Assembly: GCA_043101615.1 (NCBI GenBank)
Contig: JBICID010000022.1
Location: forward strand, 1 to 27,571
Source of the DNA: JBLHKT01 sp043101615
GTDB taxonomy: Bacteria; Planctomycetota; Phycisphaerae; Phycisphaerales; UBA1924
Length of the DNA: 27,571 nt
Direction: 5' to 3'
Shown here: in pieces, positions 15,361 to 23,686 of the stretch
Position numbering within the stretch: the first letter of the stretch is position 1
Layout: each line of letters starts with the position of its first letter
Translations under genes and position numbers: made by a program
Notes under the pieces: generated by a model
Told to the model about the DNA's origin: nothing
The model's input: the letters and a program-made list of their open reading frames with translations, nothing else
The model's database searches: none

Positions 15361-17022
15361 ATGACTACCGACGCACGCACCCCCGTCCTCATCGTCGGCG
15401 GCGGCACCGGCGGCGTCGCCGCCGCGCTGGCCCTGGCCTCGCGCGGCGTCCGCTGCGTCCTCACCGAGCCCACCCCCTGGCTGGGCGGGCAGCTCACCAG
15501 CCAGGGCGTCCCCCCGGACGAGAACAGGTGGATCGAGTCCGCCGACTTCCACGGCGCTCCGGAGAGCTACCTCACGCTCCGCAGGAGGGTCCGGGCCTCG
15601 GTCCGCAGCGACCCGGAGTGCAGGCCCCGCTACCGCGACGACGCGCGTCTCAACCCAGGCGGCGGGTGGGTCTCACGCCTCTGCGCCGAGCCCGCACGCT
15701 TCCACCACGAGATCACCCGCATGCTCGCCCCCCACGTCGCCTCAGGCCTCGTCGACGTCCGGACCGGCGTGGTCCCCGTCGCCGCCACGACCGCGGGCGA
15801 CCGCGTCCGATCGGTGAGCTTCTCGACGCCCGGCGACGACGCCGACCGGAGCACCGTCGAGGCCGACCTCGTCCTCGACGCGACCGAGCTGGGGGACCTG
15901 TACCCGCTGGCCGGCATCGAGCACGCCGTGGGCGCCGAGTCCACCCGCGTCTACCACGAGCTGCACGCGCGAGACGACCTGCCCCCGGGGCGCGACCTCG
16001 ACGAATTGGACCAGCAGGGCTTCACCTGGTGCTTCGCCCTCGAGCACCACCCCGGCGAGGACTTCACCGGGAGCCCGCCACCGGGGTACGACTTCTGGCG
16101 GTCCTACGTGCCGAACACCGACCCGGACTGGCCCGGCCCGCTGTTCTCGTGGGACGTGCCGACCCACAACGAGGAGGGCGTGCGCACCTTCCCGCTCGTG
16201 CCCTGGCCCGACGAGCCCGAGAAGGGCGTCTGGGAGCTCTGGCGGTACCGGCGTCTCGTCGATTCGTCCAAGTGGACCGACGGACGCCCCGACGTCACGC
16301 TCATGAACGTGGTGCAGAACGACTACTGGCAGAGGCCCCTGCTCAACGTCACACCGGACGAGCGGGCCGAGGCCCTCGAGGAGGCCCGCCTGCAGTCACG
16401 CTGCTTCCTGCACTGGATGCGCACCGAGGCGCCGCGTCACGATTCCGACGGGCTCGGCTACCCCGGGCTCAAGCTGCGCGGCATCGAGCTGGGCTCGCGC
16501 GACGGCCTGGCCCTCGCGCCCTACATCCGCGAGCCCCGGCGCCTGCTGGCGCGGACCATGCTCACCGAGGCCCACGTCGGCACCGACCAGCGCCGACAGG
16601 CGGGCCGCCCCAACATGGACGCCACCGAGTTCGGCGCCGGGGCCGTCTTCCACGATTCGGTCGCGATCGGGCACTACCCCATCGACCTGCACCCCTCCTG
16701 CGCAGGACGAAACTCCGTCTACGTCCCCGCCTGCCCCTTCCAGGTCCCGATGGGGGCGCTCATCCCGCGCCGCGTCCGCAACGTGCTCGCCGCGGCCAAG
16801 CCCCTGGGCGTCTCGCACGTCGCCAACGGGTGCACCAGGCTCCACCCCGTCGAGTGGGCCGTCGGGGAGGGCGCGGGCGCGCTCGCGGCCCGCTGCATCG
16901 CCCGCGACACCAACCCCCACGCCGTCCACGACGACCCGGAGGCCGTCCGCGCCGTCCGGGAGGACCTCGAGGCCCACGGCGCCCCGACCGCGTGGCCCTG
17001 GGACACCCACGACCCCGACTGA
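15361..17022 (+). CDS. FAD-dependent oxidoreductase (FAD_oxidored family)
   Basis: A 553-residue flavoprotein. The N-terminal dinucleotide-binding motif IVGGGTGGVAAALALASRG (GxGxxG at residues 13-18) and the following TEPTPWLGGQLTSQG mark the FAD_oxidored type. DLVLDATELGDLYPLAG (about 168-184) is the second FAD contact, and GCTRLHPVEWAVGEGAGALA near the C-terminus closes the FAD site. There is no signal peptide, so it is predicted cytoplasmic. The substrate is unknown; such genes are common in planctomycete carbohydrate loci. The ATG is 31 bp after the permease stop, bridged by a 12-codon mini frame; its own SD is weak (GGGAA). It is the last gene of the operon and ends 12 bp from the convergent mannosidase gene. 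Confidence 0.88.
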   Translation: MTTDARTPVLIVGGGTGGVAAALALASRGVRCVLTEPTPWLGGQLTSQGVPPDENRWIESADFHGAPESYLTLRRRVRASVRSDPECRPRYRDDARLNPGGGWVSRLCAEPARFHHEITRMLAPHVASGLVDVRTGVVPVAATTAGDRVRSVSFSTPGDDADRSTVEADLVLDATELGDLYPLAGIEHAVGAESTRVYHELHARDDLPPGRDLDELDQQGFTWCFALEHHPGEDFTGSPPPGYDFWRSYVPNTDPDWPGPLFSWDVPTHNEEGVRTFPLVPWPDEPEKGVWELWRYRRLVDSSKWTDGRPDVTLMNVVQNDYWQRPLLNVTPDERAEALEEARLQSRCFLHWMRTEAPRHDSDGLGYPGLKLRGIELGSRDGLALAPYIREPRRLLARTMLTEAHVGTDQRRQAGRPNMDATEFGAGAVFHDSVAIGHYPIDLHPSCAGRNSVYVPACPFQVPMGALIPRRVRNVLAAAKPLGVSHVANGCTRLHPVEWAVGEGAGALAARCIARDTNPHAVHDDPEAVRAVREDLEAHGAPTAWPWDTHDPD

Positions 17023-17034
17023 GTCTTGGCGGGC

Positions 17035-20000
17035 TCAGGCCCGGGTGATCCGCAGCGCCGCGATCTCGAAGGGGCGGAGCGTCAGCTCGCTCTCGCCCTC
17101 CGACACCGGGACGTCACCCCCCAGTGGGTCCTCCAGCCCGTCCACCCGCTCGACGCGCGACACCGGCACGCCCCACGCGAGCCGGACGGGCGTCCTCGCG
17201 CCGCGCGTCTCCACGAGGCGCAGCACGATCTGCGTCGGATCGTCCTCGCCCGGCTTGCACGCCGACAGCTCCACCCGCCCCGCGCCGGACACCTCGAGAC
17301 GGCACAGCGCGTGCGATCGTCCAGGGCGCCCCCGGCCCGCGACGCGCCCCGGGCGGTTGAACGCCTCGCCCTGCCGATCCACGCCCGCCGTCCGCCAGCA
17401 CCCCGCGTGCGCCATGACGGCGTACGCGAACGCGTGCGGGCCCCGGTCGGCCGTCGGGTCGGGATGGACCGGGCTCCGGGCCAGCGAGACGCCGATCGTG
17501 CTCCCGCGGCAGGAATGCCCGTACAGCCCGCGCGTCAGCACCGCCAGCCCGAACCCGGGCTCGGAGACGTCCACCCACCGGTGCGCCGGCCACTCGAACC
17601 GCATCCGGTCCCAGCTCGTGTTGGCGTGGGTCGGCCGGGTCACGTGACCGAACTGCACGCCGCACGTCGCGTGCTCAGCGGTCACCGGCGCCCCGAACTC
17701 GGCCTTGAGCAGCGTGCGGTCCTCGCGCCAGTCCAGCTCGGTGTGGAACTCCACCCGGTCCGAGCCCGGCCCGAGGCGGACCCGCTGGGTCATGCGGGAC
17801 CGACGCCCGAGCGTGCGAACTACCACGAGCTCGGCGCCCCCGCCCGGGGCCTGGCCCGCCTCGATCGACTCGGCCGGCGTGTCGTTGGTCCAGACCGGAG
17901 TGTCGAGCGTGTACCGGTCGATGTCCCACGCGTCCCACATCATCGGGCGGTCCGCGTAGCAGGTCAGCCGGTTCAGGGGGCCCGCCTCCGCCCCGTCTCG
18001 GTCCAGGCGCGCGTGCGCGAGCGACACGACCCGCCCGCACTCGTCCAGCGTGACGCGCACCACACCATTGTCGAGCGTGCGGGCTTCACCGTCCACGCGG
18101 ACGCTATCGCCCCGCGGCCCAGGCTCCCCCGCGACCAGCCGCGCCGCGTCGATCGCGACGTCCCCGCCCAGCTCGCGCGCCCAGCGACGCTCGTGCGTCT
18201 CGATCAGGGCGTCCAGCCGCTTCTCCGCAGCGCCCAGGCGTGCCCTGGCCTCGTCGTACACCGGCGTGATCGACGTGCCGGGCAGGATGTCGTGGAACTG
18301 GTGCAGCAGGATCTCGTCCCAGACCTCCCGCAGCGTGCGGACGCCCGCGTCGAGCGACTCGCGCGGGCAGAGCGTCGGCCCGGCGCTCACCAGCCACTCC
18401 GCGAGCCGGGCCTTCTCCTCCAGGCGCAGGTTGGCCCGCTTGAGCCAGCCCTGCGTGGTGGTGGTCCCGCGGTGGAGCTCGAGGTACAGCTCGCCCGCCC
18501 ACTCCGGCAGACCGCCCGACATCTGGTCCGAGCTCATCAGCCACGATCGGAACTCGCCGAACGTGCCGTGTCGCATCGGGGGCAGCCCCTCGCACGCCCC
18601 GGCGAGGGAGACATGCTCGACGGTCTCCTCGGTCGGCCCGCCCCCCCCGTCCCCGTAGCCGTACGGCTGCAGAAACGTCGCGGGGGCGGGGTCCGGGACG
18701 CGCTCGCGTCCCAGGATGTTCCGCTCGGCCTTTCGCAGCTCACGCGGGGTGCAGGCCGAGTTGTAGTCGCCACCCGGCGTCATGTGGGCCAGCACCGTCG
18801 CGTCGCCCAGCCCCCGCCACCGGAAGCTCGTCAGCGGGAACGGGTCGAGCTGGTTCCAGCTCATCTTGTTGGTCACGAACGTGTCCAGCCCGCAGTGGGC
18901 CATCACGTTCGGCAGCGAGGCCGGGAACCCGAACGTGTCCGGCAAGAACAGCACCCGCTGCTCGGCGCGCACCCCGTACCGCGCTCGCCAGTAGCGGGTG
19001 CCGCGCAGGCACTGGCGGACCAGCGACTCGCCGGAGGGCACGCTCGCGTCCGGCTCGACCCACATCCCGCCCACCGGCTCCCACCGGCCCCGCTCCACGG
19101 CCCGGTCGAGTCGTGCCATGAGCACCGGCGCGTCCCGCTCCAGCCAGTGATAGTGCACCGCCTGCGACGCGCACATGGTGAAGCCGTCGCGCCCGTCGAG
19201 CAGCTCCAGCGCGTTGGCCCAGGAGCGGACGACCTTGTCGCGCGTGACGTCGAGCGTCCAGAGCCAGGCGGTGTCGATGTGGGCGTGCCCGATCGCCACC
19301 CCGCGCGGGGCGGACGGCGCCGCACCCCGGTGGAGCACTCCCAGCAGCGTCCGGAGTGCGACCGCGGCTTCCGACGCGACCTCCCCCCCCGCAAGCACCC
19401 CGGTCACACGCGAGAGCACACCATACAGCTCCGCGGCGCGTGCGGAGGACGGTTCCAGCTCGCCCAGCAGCGCCGTCGCGAACACGTAGGCCCGGTGCAG
19501 CCGCCACGCGTCGGCGTCGCGCCGTGCGAACGCTGCCCGCTCCAGCCGCCCCGGCGTGTCGGTCTCCCATCGCGCATGCGTGTCCGCGGTGTCCCACTCG
19601 AACGTGACCACACCCCACGGGTGGCAGCAGGTCGCCTCGATCAGCACGTCAGCATTCCCGCCCTGCAGGCACGAGCCGTCGACCCGCCACGCGTCGCGGT
19701 TGACGTCAAGCCCTCGCACCGGGCCCCACCCGGACTCGGACGGCACCCAGATCGTCGCCTCCGTGCCCGAAGCGAAGCGAAGCCACCCGCCCTCCGGGCA
19801 CGCCCCACGCACACGGAACCAGCACCGTCCCCAGCGCGGACCCCAGCGCCACCCGGGGCGCACCGGCTCGAACCGCCCAGCCAGTGCCTCCTCCGGCGAC
19901 AGTCGTGCGACGGTCGTGAACGCCCCGACCTCGGCGTCTGCGGTCTCCGACCACACCGCCGGCGCAAGCACATCGCGTGCGAACACTTCGAACCGTTTGC

Positions 20001-20055
20001 GATACACCGCGATCTCGTGCCGGGCGGTATGCGGCTGTGGGCTCTCGTCGGGCAT
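17035..20055 (-). CDS. Alpha-mannosidase, glycoside hydrolase family 38
   Basis: A 1006-residue GH38 enzyme of usual bacterial length. Residues ~1-245 are the N-terminal beta domain. The catalytic domain starts at GHAHIDTAWLW (256-266), with His258/Asp261 as likely zinc ligands. LPDTFGFPASLP (371-382) holds the nucleophile Asp373, and LHQFHDILPGT (584-594) supplies another conserved His/Asp site. Residues ~650-1006 are the C-terminal beta-sandwich domains. GH38 enzymes cleave alpha-mannosides with retention of configuration. No signal peptide is present, so it should act in the cytoplasm on imported mannosides. The ATG at 20053-20055 was chosen because it gives the natural GH38 N-terminus; the longer open frame upstream is antisense to lysA. 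It has a weak SD. It converges on the importer/FAD operon and is divergent from lysA. Confidence 0.93.
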   Translation of the reverse strand: MPDESPQPHTARHEIAVYRKRFEVFARDVLAPAVWSETADAEVGAFTTVARLSPEEALAGRFEPVRPGWRWGPRWGRCWFRVRGACPEGGWLRFASGTEATIWVPSESGWGPVRGLDVNRDAWRVDGSCLQGGNADVLIEATCCHPWGVVTFEWDTADTHARWETDTPGRLERAAFARRDADAWRLHRAYVFATALLGELEPSSARAAELYGVLSRVTGVLAGGEVASEAAVALRTLLGVLHRGAAPSAPRGVAIGHAHIDTAWLWTLDVTRDKVVRSWANALELLDGRDGFTMCASQAVHYHWLERDAPVLMARLDRAVERGRWEPVGGMWVEPDASVPSGESLVRQCLRGTRYWRARYGVRAEQRVLFLPDTFGFPASLPNVMAHCGLDTFVTNKMSWNQLDPFPLTSFRWRGLGDATVLAHMTPGGDYNSACTPRELRKAERNILGRERVPDPAPATFLQPYGYGDGGGGPTEETVEHVSLAGACEGLPPMRHGTFGEFRSWLMSSDQMSGGLPEWAGELYLELHRGTTTTQGWLKRANLRLEEKARLAEWLVSAGPTLCPRESLDAGVRTLREVWDEILLHQFHDILPGTSITPVYDEARARLGAAEKRLDALIETHERRWARELGGDVAIDAARLVAGEPGPRGDSVRVDGEARTLDNGVVRVTLDECGRVVSLAHARLDRDGAEAGPLNRLTCYADRPMMWDAWDIDRYTLDTPVWTNDTPAESIEAGQAPGGGAELVVVRTLGRRSRMTQRVRLGPGSDRVEFHTELDWREDRTLLKAEFGAPVTAEHATCGVQFGHVTRPTHANTSWDRMRFEWPAHRWVDVSEPGFGLAVLTRGLYGHSCRGSTIGVSLARSPVHPDPTADRGPHAFAYAVMAHAGCWRTAGVDRQGEAFNRPGRVAGRGRPGRSHALCRLEVSGAGRVELSACKPGEDDPTQIVLRLVETRGARTPVRLAWGVPVSRVERVDGLEDPLGGDVPVSEGESELTLRPFEIAALRITRA

Positions 20056-20080
20056 CCGTGCAGGATACGCTGTCCAAGCT

Positions 20081-20088
20081 TCTAGAAC
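20081..20088. promoter_or_regulatory. TTCTAGAA palindrome between the mannosidase gene and lysA
   Basis: The 60-bp gap between these divergent genes contains the perfect AT-rich palindrome TTCTAGAA inside AAGCTTCTAGAACATT. It is the only AT-rich patch in the gap and likely overlaps one or both promoters. I cannot assign a regulator. Confidence 0.25.
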
Positions 20089-20115
20089 ATTCCCGCCCGC
20101 CGACCGCCCACACGC

Positions 20116-21480
20116 ATGGATCTTTTCACCTATCGAGACGGATCGCTCCACGCCGAGGACGCCCCGGTCGCGGAGATCGTGTCTCGACACGCCACGCCGA
20201 CCTACATCTACTCGGCGAGCACCATCCGTGTCCACTACCAGAGACTTCGCGAGGCGTTCGCCCCGCTGGGGGCCTCGCTCCGGTACGCCGTTAAGGCCAA
20301 CAACAACCCGGCGATCCTCCGCCTGCTGCTGGGGTTGGGGGCGGGCCTGGACGTCGTCTCGGGCGGGGAACTCGAGCGGGCCTGGAGCGTCGGCTGCCCG
20401 ATGGATCGCGTGGTCTTCGCCGGTGTGGGCAAGTCCGAGGCCGAGCTGATGGCCGCCCTCTCCGGCGAGCACTCCCTCCTGCACGACCGATGGCGGGAGC
20501 TGGGCCTGCCCGACCCGTCCGGGCGGGGCCCGGTGGGCATGCTCAACGTCGAGTCCGCCGGGGAGCTCGAGCTGCTGGCGGGCCTCGCGTCTCGGCTGGG
20601 TGTCCGCCCGCGGGTCGCGATCCGCCTCAACCCCGACATCGACGCCCGCACCCACACCTTCACCACCACCGGACGCAAGAGCGACAAGTTCGGGGTCCCG
20701 GCGGGGGTGGCGCTGGAGCTCTTCCGGCGTTTCGGTCGCTCGGACGCGGTCGAGCTGGTGGGGCTGCACGCCCACCTCGGCTCGCCCATCTACGATCCCG
20801 AGGTGTTCGCCGCGGGTGCGGGGGCGCTGTGCGCACTGGCTGATCGTGTCCTCGAGACGACCGGCGTCCAGATCACCCACCTTGACCTGGGGGGCGGCAT
20901 CGGGGCCGACTACGAGTCCGGCCAGACGCCGCCCTTCCACGTCTATGCCGAGGCGCTGGCCCCGGTGCTGGGCGACCGTGTCGCGCGGGGGCTGCGGGTG
21001 GTGATCGAGCCGGGGCGCTCCATCGTGGGCAACGCGGGGATCCTGGTGACGCGTGTGCAGCACGTGAAGGAGGCCGGGGACCGGGCGGTGGTCGTGTGCG
21101 ACGCGGGCATGAACTGCCTGATCCGCCCGGCTCTGTACGGCGCATTCCACTTCGCCTGGCCGGTCGAGCCTGGCCCCGGGCTCGTCCCGGACGCCCGGTC
21201 CCGTCACCCCTCGGGCCCGGGGTTCGGGGCCGACGACCTGGTGGTGACGGACCTGGTGGGCCCGATCTGCGAGTCGTCGGACTTTCTGGCCCGTGGCTGG
21301 ACGATGCCGCGGGTCGTGCCGGGGGATCTCGTCGCGGTCTTCACCGCCGGGGCGTACGCCAGGTCGATGGCCAGCACGTACAACGACCACCCCCTCGGGG
21401 CGGAGGTGCTGGTCGAGGGGTCGGGCGAGCGGGTGATCCGGTCCCGCCAGCACCACGCGGACCTGCTCGCGCTGGGCTGA
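20116..21480 (+). CDS. lysA: Diaminopimelate decarboxylase
   Basis: A 454-residue PLP enzyme that converts meso-diaminopimelate to lysine, the last step of lysine synthesis. YAVKANNN (57-64) carries the PLP lysine Lys60. LNVESAGEL (143-151), HAHLGS (218-223), the glycine loop LDLGGGIG (256-263), EPGRSIV (298-304), CESSDF (385-390) and the terminal AGAY...YNDHPLG (411-428) complete the fold-type III active site at the dimer interface. It is longer than many LysA proteins because of insertions at ~116-140 (SGEHSLLHDRW...) and ~352-372 (PGPGLVPDARSRHPS...). No clear SD precedes the ATG, which may imply a short leader. It lies upstream of tig with a 152-bp gap. Confidence 0.95.
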   Translation: MDLFTYRDGSLHAEDAPVAEIVSRHATPTYIYSASTIRVHYQRLREAFAPLGASLRYAVKANNNPAILRLLLGLGAGLDVVSGGELERAWSVGCPMDRVVFAGVGKSEAELMAALSGEHSLLHDRWRELGLPDPSGRGPVGMLNVESAGELELLAGLASRLGVRPRVAIRLNPDIDARTHTFTTTGRKSDKFGVPAGVALELFRRFGRSDAVELVGLHAHLGSPIYDPEVFAAGAGALCALADRVLETTGVQITHLDLGGGIGADYESGQTPPFHVYAEALAPVLGDRVARGLRVVIEPGRSIVGNAGILVTRVQHVKEAGDRAVVVCDAGMNCLIRPALYGAFHFAWPVEPGPGLVPDARSRHPSGPGFGADDLVVTDLVGPICESSDFLARGWTMPRVVPGDLVAVFTAGAYARSMASTYNDHPLGAEVLVEGSGERVIRSRQHHADLLALG

Positions 21481-21542
21481 TCCCCCTGGGGTCTGGGGTG
21501 TCTGGCTCGCCTCGCAAGTCCACCGGACGCCTACGCTTCCCT

Positions 21543-21615
21543 TCCGCCGAACCTTTCGGGCGGACCGGCCCGGGACGGACGCACGCCCCGGCGGGCCGTT
21601 CAACGCACGCGTGCG
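21543..21615 (+). promoter_or_regulatory. Hairpin and 12-bp palindrome in the tig leader
   Basis: TCCGCCGAA (21543-21551) pairs with TTCGGGCGGA (21555-21564), allowing one bulged G and a 3-nt loop. Downstream, CGCACGCGTGCG (21604-21615) is a perfect palindrome ending a few bases before the tig ribosome site GGAG. Neither has a T-tract, so they look like leader structure or operator rather than a terminator. Confidence 0.3.
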
Positions 21616-21632
21616 AGTTTCCGGAGCAGGTC

Positions 21633-23048
21633 ATGAAGGTCAAGCAGCCCCAGCAGGTCCCCCCGGGCGCCCCGCCCAAGCCCGACGTCAAGCAGTTCGT
21701 CAAGGTCGAGGACACCGCCCCCAACCTCAAGACGCTGATGATCGACGTCCCCTCCGAGGTCGTCCAGACCCAGTTCAACTACGCCCTCATGACCATCGCC
21801 AAGGACGCCGCCCTCCCCGGCTTCCGCAGGGGACGCGTCCCCCCGCGTCTGCTCGAGAAGCGTTACGGTGACGCGATCCGGCACGAGACCCGTGTCACCC
21901 TCATCCGCAACATGACCTCTGAGGCCATCGAGGAGTACGACCTCAAGCCGCTGGGCGAACCCCGTGCCAAGAACTTCGAAGACATCACGGTCGAGCCCGG
22001 CAAGCCCGTGCACTTCGAGGTCGAGGTCGAGGTCCTGCCCGAGTTCGACCTGCCCGACTACGAGAAGCTCGAGGTCCTGCGCCCCACCATCGAGTTCCCC
22101 GAGACCATCGTGGACGAGGAGATCGAGAAGCTCCGCGTCAACGAGGGCTCGCTCGAGGAGCGCGACGAGTCCGAGCCGGGCGACTATCTCACCGGCCTGG
22201 GCGTCATGACCGACTCCGAGGGCACCGAGCACTACAACATCGACGGGGCCGTCGTCCGCATCCCCGAGGCCAAGGACGAGGGCAAGGGCATGATTCTCGG
22301 CGTCGCCGTGGACGATTTCGCCACCCAGCTCGGCACCCCCAAGCCCGGCGACACCGTGACCATCAAGGTCAAGGGTCCCGAGCAGCACGAGGTCGAGGAC
22401 ATCCGGGGCAAGGACCTCACCATCACCTTCGAGGTCCAGCGTGTCGACCGCATCATCCCCGCCGAGCTGGCCGACGTTGTCGCCAAGCTCGGCCTGGCCA
22501 GCGAGGGCCAGCTCCGCGAGATCATCGAGCAGCGTCTGCAGGAGAACGCCAAGGCCCAGCAGGAGGCCGCCCTGCACTCCCAGGTCGCCAAGTTCCTCAT
22601 CGAGAACACCGACTTCGAGCTGCCCGAGAAGCTCACCTCCGCCCAGGCCGAGCGCAACCTCGAGCGCCGGCGTATGGAGCTGCTCTACCAGGGCGTGGAC
22701 GCGCAGGAGATCGAGCAGAACATCGCCGAGATGCGGTCGGCCTCCGCCGAGTCCGCCGTCCGCGAGCTCAAGCTGCTGTTCATCCTCGGCCGGGCCGCGA
22801 AGGACCTGGACGTCAAGATCAACGCCACCGAGGTCACCGAGTACATCACCGCCATGGCCCAGCGTCGTGGCGTCGCGCCGGACGCCATGCGTCAGCAGAT
22901 CATCCAGGCCGACAAGATGAACGCCGTGCAGATGCAGGTCCGCGAGCAGAAGACCATCGGCGTCATCCTCGAGAAGGCCGCCGTCAGGGACGTCTCCGCC
23001 GACGAGTACAACGAGTACGTCCGCTCGCTCAAGTCCGACAGCAAGTAA
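21633..23048 (+). CDS. tig: Trigger factor chaperone
   Basis: A 471-residue ribosome-associated chaperone. The ribosome-binding signature GFRRGRVP is at residues 63-70 in the N-terminal domain. Residues ~180-285 form the FKBP-like middle domain (DYLTGLGVM..., PKPGDTVTIKVKG, LTITFEVQRV). The remainder is the helical C-terminal arms (EGQLREIIEQRLQENAK..., ERNLERRRMELLYQG). The N-terminus has about 20 extra Pro/Gln/Lys residues (MKVKQPQQVPPGAPPKPD) before the conserved beta strand. The ATG has GGAG upstream; the frame is open further upstream but that part is antisense-like filler overlapping lysA. A strong terminator follows. It protects nascent chains at the ribosome exit. Confidence 0.95.
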   Translation: MKVKQPQQVPPGAPPKPDVKQFVKVEDTAPNLKTLMIDVPSEVVQTQFNYALMTIAKDAALPGFRRGRVPPRLLEKRYGDAIRHETRVTLIRNMTSEAIEEYDLKPLGEPRAKNFEDITVEPGKPVHFEVEVEVLPEFDLPDYEKLEVLRPTIEFPETIVDEEIEKLRVNEGSLEERDESEPGDYLTGLGVMTDSEGTEHYNIDGAVVRIPEAKDEGKGMILGVAVDDFATQLGTPKPGDTVTIKVKGPEQHEVEDIRGKDLTITFEVQRVDRIIPAELADVVAKLGLASEGQLREIIEQRLQENAKAQQEAALHSQVAKFLIENTDFELPEKLTSAQAERNLERRRMELLYQGVDAQEIEQNIAEMRSASAESAVRELKLLFILGRAAKDLDVKINATEVTEYITAMAQRRGVAPDAMRQQIIQADKMNAVQMQVREQKTIGVILEKAAVRDVSADEYNEYVRSLKSDSK

Positions 23049-23073
23049 CCGCAGCGGGTCCCCGCGAGCCCCA

Positions 23074-23101
23074 AGCCGCCCTGCCCGGGGCGGCTTTTTT
23101 T
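23074..23101 (+). terminator. Rho-independent terminator after tig
   Basis: AGCCGCCC (23074-23081) pairs with GGGCGGCT (23088-23095) with a 6-nt loop, followed by a run of seven T (23095-23101). It starts 25 nt after the tig stop. The T-run overlaps the TAA of the convergent small zinc-ribbon gene. Confidence 0.92.
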
Positions 23102-23453
23102 ACGCCCGCCCGGACCCGTGGGGCTCGCCCTCGGGCTCGCCGGCGCCGTCGTCCACCACCAGGCGAGTGCCGCCCTCGCCACCCAGGGTGTTCCCGTTCA
23201 CCGCCCCGCACCCGGGGCACACCGCCCCGTACGCCCCGGTCGGCACCCCCTCCAGGCTATTGCCGCAGCCCGAGCACACCGCGACACCCAGTTTCGCCGT
23301 CATGGAATTCAGCACCGCCGCGGCCGTAATCAGGGCGACGCTCACCACCGGCACCGCCGGCAACGCGAACACCGACAGGGCCGCGATCGACGCGATCACC
23401 ACGCCGACCAGCACCGCGAACACTCTCAGACGAAGCCGATGAAGAAAGGGCAC
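23100..23453 (-). CDS. Small membrane protein with zinc ribbon
   Basis: A 117-residue protein I cannot name. Two hydrophobic segments (about residues 9-30 and 33-52) predict a membrane hairpin. They are followed by a zinc ribbon with C60xxC63 and C79xxC82 (CSGCG ... CPGCG) and an acidic, Gly-rich tail. The start GTG at 23451-23453 was chosen because a perfect AGGAGG lies 6 nt before it; a TTG two codons upstream would touch the SD directly. Its TAA lies in the T-run of the tig terminator, so the two genes converge with a 2-nt overlap of features. It may be the last gene of the prp-side cluster or a separate unit, as 233 bp separate it from the gene upstream. Confidence 0.65.
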   Translation of the reverse strand: MPFLHRLRLRVFAVLVGVVIASIAALSVFALPAVPVVSVALITAAAVLNSMTAKLGVAVCSGCGNSLEGVPTGAYGAVCPGCGAVNGNTLGGEGGTRLVVDDGAGEPEGEPHGSGRA

Positions 23454-23686
23454 GCACAACCTCCTGACCGCCGCAGAAACCGCCCCGGACCCTCTTCCGG
23501 GATCCGCCCATCATAGAGCCCGCAACCCAAGCGTGCGATGTGTCGGGCCTCCGGTCCACCCATCTTTACACGCCCCGCGCGTCCGAAATCCGGACCCGAC
23601 TCACCGATGCGGGGAGCGGGGTGCGGAGAAGCGGGAGTGGGGGGGAATGAGGCGGGAATGAGGCGGGAATGAGGGCAAGCAGGGTG
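23454..23686. other. Gap between two minus-strand genes with short tandem repeat
   Basis: This 233-bp gap holds a perfect AGGAGG ribosome site (23460-23465, minus strand), a possible -10 element TATGAT (23510-23515, minus strand) without a clear -35, and a G-rich stretch ending in an 11-bp tandem repeat. No coding signal is visible. Confidence 0.4.
23641..23672. repeat. 11-bp tandem repeat, about three units
   Basis: The unit GGCGGGAATGA occurs twice perfectly (23651-23661 and 23662-23672) and once with a mismatch just before (from about 23640). It lies immediately 3' of the PH-domain gene. It looks like slippage-generated repeat DNA. Confidence 0.7.

Noticed and set aside
17026..20085. 1019-codon plus-strand open frame
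   Set aside because: Shadow of the GH38 gene; Arg/Pro/His-rich with no family motif.
20056..21603. 516-residue N-terminal extension of the mannosidase
   Set aside because: Antisense to lysA; GH38 homology begins only at the ATG at 20055.
21096..21632. In-frame extension upstream of trigger factor
   Set aside because: Overlaps lysA in another frame and crosses the tig leader hairpin; the ATG at 21633 has a good SD.
23454..23459. TTG start for the small zinc-ribbon protein
   Set aside because: It touches the AGGAGG directly; the GTG two codons later has the proper 6-nt spacing.
23641..23672. CRISPR-like array
   Set aside because: Direct repeats of 11 bp without spacers; simple tandem repeat.
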